Below, piece after piece: positions 23,980 through 31,691 of a stretch of 64,000 nt of DNA. How positions within the stretch are numbered: position 1 is the stretch's first letter; each line of letters starts with the position of its first letter. Origin of the DNA: Fodinibacter sp963834965 (GTDB taxonomy: Bacteria > Actinomycetota > Actinomycetes > Actinomycetales > Dermatophilaceae). A model generated the notes under the pieces. The model was not told the origin of the DNA and did no database searches. It saw only the letters and a program-made list of their open reading frames with translations. Where the stretch lies: NCBI GenBank assembly GCA_963834965.1, contig CAWIEI010000023.1, positions 1-64,000 on the forward strand. Direction: 5' to 3'. Both the position numbers and the translations under genes were made by a program.

Positions 23980-26001
23980 GTGGGCGGCGCTGGGGGTGAG
24001 GGTGCCGTGTCTGATGTTGCGGCGGTCGACAGGTTCCGGGCGTGGCTGGCTGGGGTGGACGTGGGGTCGTTGTCGGATCGGCAGCGGGTGGAGCTGGTCG
24101 CGAGTTTGGAGCGGGTCAAGGGTGCGTCGTCGGCGGTGCAGGCTCGGGCGACGGATGCGTTGCGGTGCTCGCGGGAGGTGGTGGCGCCGCGGGATGTGGC
24201 CCGGTCGGTGGGGTCGGTGGTGGCGTTGGCGCGGCGGGAGTCGCCGACGTTGGGGGACCGGTTCGTGGGGTTGTCGCGGGCGTTGGTGCACGAGATGCCG
24301 CACACGATGGCCGCCCTGACCGGCGGTGAGATCTCCGAGCGGGTTGCGGTGGCGGTCGTCGCGGCGACGGCGACGCTGTCGTTGGAGGACCGCGCCGAGG
24401 TCGATGCCCGGGTCGGGCCGTTGCTGGGCCGGTTGGGGGTGCGGCAGGCGGGTGCGGCGGCGGCGCGGGTCGCGGCGGAGCTGGATGCGGCGTCGGTGGT
24501 GGCGCGGATGGAGGCGGCGGCCAGGAGCCGTCGGGTGAGTGTGCGGCCGGCTCCGGATGGGATGGCGTACCTGACGGTGTTGGGGCCGCTCAAGGACGTG
24601 GTCGGGGCGCATGCTGCGGTGCAGGCCAGGTCGCGGTCGGTGGTGGGTGGCCAGTGCCCCGATGAGCTTCCCGAAGGTCGTGGGGTGGGTGCGGTCGCGG
24701 CGGACACGGCGTTGCGGTTGTTGTCGGGGCGGGCGGTGGGTCAGCCGCAGCCGGTGGAGGTGCATCTGGTGATGACCGACCGGGCCCTGCTCGGCACCGG
24801 TGACGGCGACCGGTCGGTGTTCGAGCCGGCCCGCATCCCCGGTCACGGGTCGGTCCCGGCACCAGTGGCACGGGCCTGGCTGCGCGAGCGCCTCGAAGAT
24901 CCACCCGTCTCCGCCTCCGCGGCCGATGCCTCACCGACCACCGGGCCGGAGCGGACCTCGGTGACCGGCGCGGCGGTGCAGCTGCCGGCGGGTGCTCGGG
25001 TGTGGGTGCGGCGGTTGTACACGTCCCCGGACGGTCGGGACCTGGTGGCGATGGACTCGCGGCGGCGGGTGTTCGGTGGGATGTTGCGGCGGATGCTGGT
25101 GCTGCGTGATGACGTGTGCACCACCCCGTGGTGCGAGGCGCCGATCGTGCACGCCGACCATGCGACTCCGGTGCGGGAGGACAGCGAGACCACCTTCGAG
25201 GAGGGCAACGGCAAGTGCGCCGGGTGCAACTACGGCAAGGAAGCCCCCGGCTGGCGCACCCGCGTGATCCTCGCCGGCGCCGACCGTGGGAAGTTCAGCC
25301 GTGACGAGGGCAGCGACAGCGACCACAGCAACAGCCGGGGCAACTGCGGGCCTCGTGCCGATGCCCGTGACGGGGATGACGGCGCCCGACGGGGCGATCG
25401 CGTCGCCGGGAAGCTGGGCGGCGAGGACATGCTGCGCGCGAGGCGGGTGGTGCGGGTGACCACCCCGCTGGGGCACTCCTACGACTCCGAACCACCACCC
25501 CTGCTCGGCTGGGGCAGCCAAACCTCCCCACGGGCGACCGCTGTTTCAGCCCAGACCCAGAAGCCAGGTGCGACCGGCGACGCCCCCGCTCACTCAAGCG
25601 CGGCGGACGCGTTGGAGGCCCCACCGAGGAGCGCTGACACCCCGGCCGGGTCGGGCAGTTCACCGGCCGTGTCTTGCAGCGCAACGGCACCCGACGGCCA
25701 CGGTGGGGCAACCGAGCCGCGGCCGGATCTGATGTCAACGCCGAGCCTGATGCCGCCCTCGGCCTTGAAGCCGACCTCTGACGAGTCGCTCGCTGCGGCG
25801 TCACGACCGGCACCGACGAGGCAGCCCAGGGCTCGACCTGCCGCGAAGGCGACCGGCGGACCAGACCCTGCGCGGCAGCGCAAACGGGCGCTGCGCCGCC
25901 CACGAACTCTCAGCGGCCCGTTGCCGGGTGGGTTGCGACGACCACGGCGGCCGCGGCTGACCAGTCGCCTCGAACGCGAGCTGTGCCGCTACCTGACCTG
26001 A
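23980..26001 (+). CDS. DUF222 / HNH endonuclease (13E12-repeat family), possibly 5'-frameshifted
   Basis: From the GTG at 23980 it codes 673 residues. The first 300 are a DUF222 domain (SLSDRQRVELVASLERVKGASSAVQARA). The HNH nuclease lies at about 355-420, with VWVRRLYTSPDGRDLVAMDSRRR then CTTPWCEAPIVHADHATP and NGKCAGCNYGKE. The last 250 residues are low-complexity Pro/Ser/Ala/Arg. The start is uncertain: a leaderless promoter and ATG lie at 23784-23798 in another frame. The 5' half prefers G-ending codons (GTG, GCG, TTG, TCG), unlike neighbouring genes, a sign of transfer. The family is repeated in actinobacterial genomes and of unclear role. Confidence 0.7.
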   Translation: MGGAGGEGAVSDVAAVDRFRAWLAGVDVGSLSDRQRVELVASLERVKGASSAVQARATDALRCSREVVAPRDVARSVGSVVALARRESPTLGDRFVGLSRALVHEMPHTMAALTGGEISERVAVAVVAATATLSLEDRAEVDARVGPLLGRLGVRQAGAAAARVAAELDAASVVARMEAAARSRRVSVRPAPDGMAYLTVLGPLKDVVGAHAAVQARSRSVVGGQCPDELPEGRGVGAVAADTALRLLSGRAVGQPQPVEVHLVMTDRALLGTGDGDRSVFEPARIPGHGSVPAPVARAWLRERLEDPPVSASAADASPTTGPERTSVTGAAVQLPAGARVWVRRLYTSPDGRDLVAMDSRRRVFGGMLRRMLVLRDDVCTTPWCEAPIVHADHATPVREDSETTFEEGNGKCAGCNYGKEAPGWRTRVILAGADRGKFSRDEGSDSDHSNSRGNCGPRADARDGDDGARRGDRVAGKLGGEDMLRARRVVRVTTPLGHSYDSEPPPLLGWGSQTSPRATAVSAQTQKPGATGDAPAHSSAADALEAPPRSADTPAGSGSSPAVSCSATAPDGHGGATEPRPDLMSTPSLMPPSALKPTSDESLAAASRPAPTRQPRARPAAKATGGPDPARQRKRALRRPRTLSGPLPGGLRRPRRPRLTSRLERELCRYLT

Positions 26002-26050
26002 CGTCGGGATGCGGGCGTGGTCAAGGTCATCGGTGACGCTCGTCGAGCAT

Positions 26051-26446
26051 TCAGCTGACTCGCACGGCCGAGAGCACCGGCATCTCGACGAAGTGGTCGA
26101 CTCCGGCGAGCCGCAGCACCACCCGGGCCGGCGCCGGCATCCGCGCGAGACCGGCGTCGGTCGCCAGGTCCACCGGCGCTCCCAGCGTGAGGATCTCCCG
26201 ACCCAGCCGCACCCTGCACCCCCCGGCCGCCCGCACGTTCCGAAGCCAGTCGACCTTCGGGCCGTAGGTGAGCGCGAAGGTGACGGTGTCGCCGGTGCGA
26301 AAGGCGTTGAGCGGCACGTGGTAGGCGCGACCTGAGCGTCGGCCGATGTGCTCCAGCTCGACGAACGGGCCGTGCCCCGCGAGGTGCACCAGCACCTTGT
26401 TGGTCGCGACCTTGTTGAACTTCCCGACGGCTCGAGGGATGGCCAT
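26051..26446 (-). CDS. Deazaflavin (F420)-dependent nitroreductase-family protein
   Basis: A 131-residue Ddn-like protein of the split beta-barrel flavin-binding fold. Typical segments are GPFVELEHIGRRSGRAYHVPLNAFRTGDTV and WLRNVRAAGGCRVRLGREILTLG. Relatives use cofactor F420 to reduce quinones or nitro compounds, or bind other flavins. The ATG at 26446 is chosen because TACGGT lies 6 bases before it (leaderless), and upstream in-frame residues are shadow sequence. It shares a 74-base divergent promoter region with the amidohydrolase gene. Confidence 0.82.
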   Translation of the reverse strand: MAIPRAVGKFNKVATNKVLVHLAGHGPFVELEHIGRRSGRAYHVPLNAFRTGDTVTFALTYGPKVDWLRNVRAAGGCRVRLGREILTLGAPVDLATDAGLARMPAPARVVLRLAGVDHFVEMPVLSAVRVS

Positions 26447-26520
26447 CTCATCACCGTAGGGTCGAGGCGGGTCCGACGCCCGGCGAGAGGCCGACCTGCT
26501 CGCGCTCCTAGAGTGACGCC

Positions 26521-28068
26521 ATGGCGACGACGCTCTACCGACGCGGGCGGATCCGCACACCGGATCGACCGGGCGCGACCGCGCTGGTGGTCGTCGACGG
26601 CCGCGTCGGGTGGGTCGGTGACGACCAGGGCGCCCAGGGCCATGCCGAGGTCGTGGACGCCGTCGTCGACCTCGAGGGCGCGCTGGTGCTGCCGGCCTTC
26701 GTCGACGCGCACGCGCACCTCTCGCACACCGGCATGGGGTTGCGCGGGGTCGACCTCGCCGGCACCACCTCGGTGTCCCAGGCGCTGCGGGCGGTTGAGG
26801 ATGCCGTGCGTCGCCGCGGCGGGCGCCCCACCTTCGTCCTCAACTGGCAGGAGCACGACTGGGCCGAGGACCGTGCGATGACGGCGACCGAGCTCGACCG
26901 CGCCAGCTTCGGCGGAGTCGTCTACGCCTCGCGCATCGACGGTCACTCGGCCGTGGTGTCCAGCGCGCTGGCGATGATCTCAGGCGCCCCACGGCTCGAC
27001 GGCTGGATGGGCGACGGCTTTGTCACCCGCGACGCCAAGAACGCCGCCCGGGCCGCCTTCGACGCCGCGCGCAGTGCGGACCAGCGGCGCGAGGACATCG
27101 AGGACGCGCTGCGGGCGGCGGCGGCCCACGGCATCGCCGTCGTGCACGAGTGCGGCGGACCGCTGCTCACCTCCGCCGGCGACTTCGCCGACGTCCTCGA
27201 CCTCGGCCGGCGCCCGGACCTGCCACGCACCGTCGGCTACTGGGCCGAGGCCGTCACCGAGCCCGAGCAGGCCACCGCGCTGCTCGCCCTGCACGGCGCG
27301 ACCGGCCTCGGCGGTGACCTCAACATCGACGGCTCGATCGGTTCGCACACCGCCCACCTGCGTACCGGCTACGCCGACGACCCCGGCTGCCTCGGCACCA
27401 CCTACCGGTCCAGCGCCGACGTGCGCGACCACGTCGCGGCCTGCGCCGTCGCCGGCATCCAGAGCGGGTTCCACGTCATCGGCGACGCCGGCATGGACAC
27501 CGTGCTCGAGGGCTACGAGGACGCGGCGCGGCTCGTCGGGCTCGACCTGGTGCGCGCGAGCCGCCCGCGGCTCGAGCACGCCGAGATGGTCGGCAGCGAC
27601 GGAATCACCCGGATGGCGCGCCTGGGCCTGGTCGCGAGCGTGCAGCCCGCCTTCGACGCGATGTGGGGCGGCGCGGCCGGCATGTACGAGGCCCGATTGG
27701 GACGCGCCCGGGTGCCGGGCACGAACCCGTTCGCCGGCCTGGCCCGGGCCGGGGTGCGCCTGGCGCTCGGCTCCGACTCACCGGTCACACCGTTCGATCC
27801 CTGGGCGGCGGTACGCGCGGCCGTCGAGCACCACGACCCGGAGCAGCGGCTCGACACCGGCACCGCGGTGGAGGCGCACACCACCGGCGGGTACGACGCC
27901 GCCCGAGAGGCCGGGGGAGGGGTGCTGCGGGTCGGCGCCCCCGCCACCTTCGCCGCCTGGCACGCACCCGACACCGACGAGCACGGCCTGCCAGAGGTGC
28001 GCACCGGCGTGAAGCTGCCCACGTTGCGGTTCACCGTCCGGGACGGCGTGGTGCTCGCCGCCCGGTGA
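26521..28068 (+). CDS. Amidohydrolase 3-family (YtcJ-like) metal-dependent hydrolase
   Basis: A 515-residue amidohydrolase. The metal motif is VDAHAHLSHTG (H64, H66); later ligands are in VHECGG, HVIGDAGMDTVLEGYE and ALGSDSPVTPFDPWAAVRAA (the final aspartate). The N-terminal 50 residues and the C-terminus form the composite beta-sandwich (FAAWHAPDTDEHGLPEVRTGVKLPTLRFTVRDG). The substrate is not predictable; relatives act on N-substituted amides and formamides. The ATG follows TAGAGT by 6 bases (leaderless). Convergent with the following CMD gene, 11 bases apart. Confidence 0.83.
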   Translation: MATTLYRRGRIRTPDRPGATALVVVDGRVGWVGDDQGAQGHAEVVDAVVDLEGALVLPAFVDAHAHLSHTGMGLRGVDLAGTTSVSQALRAVEDAVRRRGGRPTFVLNWQEHDWAEDRAMTATELDRASFGGVVYASRIDGHSAVVSSALAMISGAPRLDGWMGDGFVTRDAKNAARAAFDAARSADQRREDIEDALRAAAAHGIAVVHECGGPLLTSAGDFADVLDLGRRPDLPRTVGYWAEAVTEPEQATALLALHGATGLGGDLNIDGSIGSHTAHLRTGYADDPGCLGTTYRSSADVRDHVAACAVAGIQSGFHVIGDAGMDTVLEGYEDAARLVGLDLVRASRPRLEHAEMVGSDGITRMARLGLVASVQPAFDAMWGGAAGMYEARLGRARVPGTNPFAGLARAGVRLALGSDSPVTPFDPWAAVRAAVEHHDPEQRLDTGTAVEAHTTGGYDAAREAGGGVLRVGAPATFAAWHAPDTDEHGLPEVRTGVKLPTLRFTVRDGVVLAAR

Positions 28069-28079
28069 GACGGGGCCGA

Positions 28080-28688
28080 TCAGGGCGTGGGCGCGGCATC
28101 CGTGGCATCCGTGGCGTCCGGCGCCCCCACGCCGAACACCGACATCATCTGCGCCAGCATGGTGTAGTAGCCGACCAGTACGACGAGCTCGAGCAGCTGC
28201 TGCTCGCCCAGCACGCCGACCGCGGCCGCGTAGTCGTCGTCATCCAGCGAGCGGCGCTCTGCCAGCCGGCGGGCGACCAGGCAGGTCATCGCCTCCGCCG
28301 GGTCCACGCCGACGGCATGTGCGAACGCCCCGGACGCGATGCCGTGCAGCTCGGCCCGGCTCAGTCCCACCATCGCGCCGACCCGCTCGTGCGCATACTG
28401 CTCGTAGTCGCTGCGGGTGACCGCCGCCACCGTGAGGATCGCGACCTCACGCGCCCGGTCGGTGAACGAGGTCGCGAACCGCACCGCCGCCCCGAGCTCC
28501 TGCAGTGGCCCACCGAGGTGCGGCGCCTGCAGCATCAGACCGAACGGTCCGACCAGCGACCCGTCGGGCGCCGTGATGTGGAACGCCTGCGGCCCGGTGC
28601 CGCGACGCCCGCCGACGATGGCGGCGTGCAGCGCCTGGCGGCGTGGGTCGGCGAACGGCGGATGCAGGCGTGGCAGTCGTTCGGTCAT
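28080..28688 (-). CDS. Carboxymuconolactone decarboxylase (AhpD-like) family protein
   Basis: A 202-residue CMD-family protein. The conserved helix is REVAILTVAAVTRSDYEQYAHERVGAMVGLSRAEL, carrying the E..H pair, but the CxxC redox motif of AhpD is absent, so a peroxidase-reductant role is unlikely. PFGLMLQAPHLGGPLQELGAAVRF is also typical. The ATG at 28688 is preferred over 28706 because the family-like start MTERLPRL follows. It is divergent from kamD. The reaction is unknown. Confidence 0.8.
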   Translation of the reverse strand: MTERLPRLHPPFADPRRQALHAAIVGGRRGTGPQAFHITAPDGSLVGPFGLMLQAPHLGGPLQELGAAVRFATSFTDRAREVAILTVAAVTRSDYEQYAHERVGAMVGLSRAELHGIASGAFAHAVGVDPAEAMTCLVARRLAERRSLDDDDYAAAVGVLGEQQLLELVVLVGYYTMLAQMMSVFGVGAPDATDATDAAPTP

Positions 28689-28773
28689 GAGCCCACCATG
28701 CCCCACCGGTGCGGCTGCGTCCGGTCCTCGACAGGAACCACAGCCACCTTCCGGAGGCGTGGGCCGGGCCTAC

Positions 28774-28788
28774 CGACAGATCCTGTCG
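28774..28788. promoter_or_regulatory. Palindrome upstream of kamD (CGACAG-ATC-CTGTCG)
   Basis: A perfect 6-bp inverted repeat with a 3-base centre, 42 bases upstream of the kamD -10 (TAGATT, 28830-28835) and about 85 bases from the divergent CMD start. The distance suits an activator site or a site serving both directions. It is not the same sequence as the kamA/kdd palindrome. Confidence 0.35.
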
Positions 28789-28841
28789 TGCTGGGCCCGC
28801 AGAGCCGTAAATACTCCCGCAGATGTTGGTAGATTGACGCC

Positions 28842-30449
28842 GTGTCTTCACCTGTGCGCCGTCTCCTCGATCTCGACCCCGCGACGGTCCGCCGCGCCCG
28901 CACCCTGGCCCGCCGGGCCGGCAGACCAGTCGTCGACCTCGCTCGCAGCCACACCACGGTGTCGGTCGAGCGGGCGACGCTTCGCCTGGCCGGCCTGGCC
29001 GGCGCCGACCACGAGAACATCCCCTGGGTCAACCACCTCGTCGACGCCGTCCGCGACGGCGTCGGCCTCGAGCACGGCGTCACGACCCCGGTGTGGGACG
29101 CCCTGCGTCGCGGCGACGCCCCCGACCTGCTGACCCTGGCGCAGAAGTCCGCCAGCGGTGCCGTCACCTTCCGCCTGCCCGAGGGCAAGGACGCCACCGC
29201 CAGCCGCAAGGCCGCCCGCACGTCGGTCGCCCGCGGCATCCGTGAGATCGACCGGCAGCGCGCCACCCGCGACCGGATGGTCCGCCGCTACGGCGACCCC
29301 GAGCAGAAGCCATGGATCTACCTGATCGTCGCCACAGGCGACATCTACGAGGACATCCCGCAGGCCCAGCAGGCCGCCCGCGAGGGCGCCGACGTCATCG
29401 CGGTGATCCGCTCCACCGGCCAGAGCCTGCTCGACTTCGTGCCCGAGGGTGCGACCCGTGAGGGCTACGCCGGCACCTACGCCACCCAGGAGAACTTCCG
29501 CCTGATGCGCGCCGCGCTCGACGAGTCGAGCAAGGAGCTCGGCCGCTACGTGCGCCTCACCAACTACGCCAGCGGCCTGTGCATGCCCGAGATCGCGGCG
29601 CTGGCCGGCCTCGAGCGGCTCGACATGATGCTCAACGACTCGATGTACGGCATCCTCTTCCGCGACATCAACCCGGTACGCACCTTCGTCGACCAGCGCT
29701 TCAGCCGGCAGGTGCACGCCCGCGCGGGCATCATCATCAACACCGGCGAGGACAACTACCTCACCACCGCGGATGCCGTCGAAGCCGCCCACACGGTCAC
29801 CGTGAGCCAGCTGCTCAACGAGTACTTCGCCAAGGAGGCAGGCCTCGAGGACTGGCAGCTCGGCCTCGGTCACGCCTTCGAGATCAACCCCGACATCCCC
29901 GACAGCTTCCGCCTCGAGCTGGCCCACGCGCTCCTCGCCCGCCAGCTCTTCCCGGACGCCCCCCTGAAGTGGATGCCGCCGACCAAGCACATGACCGGTG
30001 ACGTCTTCCGCGGCTACCTTCTCGACGGCTTCTTCAACCTCGTCGGCGCCATGACCGGTCAGGGCATCCTGCTCGTCGGCATGATGACCGAGGCGGTCGT
30101 CACCCCGTGGCTGTCCGACCGCGACCTGGCCCTGCAGAACGTCCGCTACGTGCTCAACGCGGCGGGCGGGCTCACCGAGGACTTCCACCCGCCGCACGAC
30201 GGGCTGATCCAGACCCGCGCCCGTCAGGTGCTGGCCGAGGCGGTCGACCTGCTCGAGACCATCGTCAGCGACACCACGACCCGCGGCACGGCCCACCCGC
30301 AGCCGCTGCTCGCGGCCATCGCCGACGGCACCTTCGGCTCGATGAAGCGCCCGCCCACGAAGGGTAAGGGGCTCGACGGCGTCGTGGTCAAGGCAGACGG
30401 CTACGACAACCCCGCGACCACCCTGCTCGAGGAAGGGGCGACCCGATGA
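28842..30449 (+). CDS. kamD: Lysine 5,6-aminomutase alpha subunit
   Basis: A 535-residue subunit that, with KamE, moves an amino group of beta-lysine (or D-lysine) to give 3,5-diaminohexanoate (2,5- from D-lysine), using adenosylcobalamin and PLP. The TIM-barrel subunit is recognised from LLDLDPATVRRARTLARRAG, GKDATASRKAARTSVARGIREIDRQRA, EGYAGTYATQENFRLMRAALDE and LKWMPPTKHMTGD. The GTG follows TAGATT by 6 bases (leaderless). It overlaps kamE by 4 bases (ATGA). Family length is about 515-530 residues, so it is complete. No cobalamin riboswitch can fit the absent leader. Confidence 0.93.
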   Translation: MSSPVRRLLDLDPATVRRARTLARRAGRPVVDLARSHTTVSVERATLRLAGLAGADHENIPWVNHLVDAVRDGVGLEHGVTTPVWDALRRGDAPDLLTLAQKSASGAVTFRLPEGKDATASRKAARTSVARGIREIDRQRATRDRMVRRYGDPEQKPWIYLIVATGDIYEDIPQAQQAAREGADVIAVIRSTGQSLLDFVPEGATREGYAGTYATQENFRLMRAALDESSKELGRYVRLTNYASGLCMPEIAALAGLERLDMMLNDSMYGILFRDINPVRTFVDQRFSRQVHARAGIIINTGEDNYLTTADAVEAAHTVTVSQLLNEYFAKEAGLEDWQLGLGHAFEINPDIPDSFRLELAHALLARQLFPDAPLKWMPPTKHMTGDVFRGYLLDGFFNLVGAMTGQGILLVGMMTEAVVTPWLSDRDLALQNVRYVLNAAGGLTEDFHPPHDGLIQTRARQVLAEAVDLLETIVSDTTTRGTAHPQPLLAAIADGTFGSMKRPPTKGKGLDGVVVKADGYDNPATTLLEEGATR

Positions 30450-31288
30450 CCCGCCGCCGCGACGCCCACGACGCCCAGCGCCGTATGGAGCACGCCGTCG
30501 AGGGGGACCAGAGCCTCACCGAGCCCGCCCCGATCGTGCGGCCCTACGGGGACACCACCGGCGACGGCATGGTGCAGGTCTCGTTCACCCTCCCGCTGCC
30601 GCACGACAAGCGCGCCGAGGGAGCCGCCCTGCAGCTCGCCGCCAAGATGGGCCTGGAGCCGGCGCTGCTCGTCCACGCCAAGGCCATGGGCCCGCACTTC
30701 ACCTTCTTCGTCGTCTACGGCTCGGTCACCCACCTCGTCGACGTGCGCGAGGTCGAGGTGCACGAGCGCGAGTTCCCGCTGCTGACCTCCAAGGAGATCA
30801 ACGCCGAGATCAAGAAGCGCCTGCGCCGCAAGCTCGTCGTCGTCGGCGCCTGCATCGGCACCGACGCGCACACCGTCGGCATCGACGCCATCCTCAACAT
30901 CAAGGGGTTCGCCGGCGAGAAGGGCCTGGAGTACTACCGGGAGATGACGGTGGTCAACCTCGGCGCCCAGGTGCTCGTGCCCGACCTGGTCAACACGGCC
31001 CGCGAGGTGCGGGCGGATGCCGTGCTCGTCTCCCAGGTGGTCACCCAGAAGGACGCCCACATCCACAACACCACGGCCATGTCGGCAGCCTTCCGCGAGG
31101 CGTTCCCGGCAGGTTCGGTGCCGCTGCTCGTCGTCGGCGGCCCGCGCTTCGAGGAGGGCTCGGCGGCCTCGCTCGGCGTCGACCGCGTGTTCGGCCGCGG
31201 CACCACCCCCGGCGAGGTGGCGTCCTACCTCGTGCACCAGCTCGTCACGTCCCGTACCGACCCCGACCCCCGAGGAGCGCAGCGATGA
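30446..31288 (+). CDS. kamE: Lysine 5,6-aminomutase beta subunit (cobalamin and PLP binding)
   Basis: A 280-residue partner of KamD. The base-off/His-on B12 motif is DAHTVG (D140, H142, G145), with H142 as the predicted lower cobalt ligand. K153 lies 11 residues on, in GIDAILNIKGFAG, exactly the spacing of the PLP-binding lysine after the cobalt histidine in the clostridial enzyme. The N-terminus (RPYGDTTGDGMVQVSFTLPL) is the dimerisation part. Start and stop overlap kamD and kal by four bases each, so the three are one coupled operon. Confidence 0.93.
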   Translation: MTRRRDAHDAQRRMEHAVEGDQSLTEPAPIVRPYGDTTGDGMVQVSFTLPLPHDKRAEGAALQLAAKMGLEPALLVHAKAMGPHFTFFVVYGSVTHLVDVREVEVHEREFPLLTSKEINAEIKKRLRRKLVVVGACIGTDAHTVGIDAILNIKGFAGEKGLEYYREMTVVNLGAQVLVPDLVNTAREVRADAVLVSQVVTQKDAHIHNTTAMSAAFREAFPAGSVPLLVVGGPRFEEGSAASLGVDRVFGRGTTPGEVASYLVHQLVTSRTDPDPRGAQR

Positions 31289-31677
31289 CCCGTGCCGAGG
31301 TCGGCGCCACCGTCGCCCACCGCCGTTACGTCCCGTACAGCCACGCCCACTACGCCGGCAACCTCGTCGACGGCGCCTACTCGCTGGCCGCCTTCGGTGA
31401 CGTCGCCACCGAGATGTGCATCCGCACCGACGGCGACGAGGGCCTGTTCGCCTCCTACTCCTCGGTGCAGTTCCTCGCACCGGTCCGGGCCGGTGACGTC
31501 ATCGAGATCGAGGCCCGGCTCGTGCGCGTCGGAACCCGTTCCCGCGAGATGGAGTTCGAGGTGCGGGTCGTCGGCCGCGGGGCTCCCGATCGTGGCGCGT
31601 CATCCGCCGACGTGCTCGACCCACCCGTGGTGGCGACCACCGCCCGCGGGGTCGTGGTGGTGCCTCCAGCCGGGTGA
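31285..31677 (+). CDS. kal: 3-aminobutyryl-CoA ammonia-lyase (hotdog fold)
   Basis: A 130-residue hotdog-fold protein. RRYVPYSHAHYAGNLVDGAYSLAAFGDVATEM and VQFLAPVRAGDVIEIEARLVRVG match the small Kal enzyme of lysine fermenters, which deaminates L-3-aminobutyryl-CoA to crotonyl-CoA. Family length is about 125-130, so it is whole. Position as third gene of kamD-kamE-kal supports the assignment over a generic thioesterase or MaoC dehydratase. ATGA overlap with kamE. Confidence 0.85.
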   Translation: MTRAEVGATVAHRRYVPYSHAHYAGNLVDGAYSLAAFGDVATEMCIRTDGDEGLFASYSSVQFLAPVRAGDVIEIEARLVRVGTRSREMEFEVRVVGRGAPDRGASSADVLDPPVVATTARGVVVVPPAG

Positions 31678-31691
31678 CCTACCGTTGGCGG

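Noticed and set aside
28689..28841. Cobalamin riboswitch for kamD-kamE
   Set aside because: The kamD promoter appears leaderless and the 153-base gap has no B12-box sequence.
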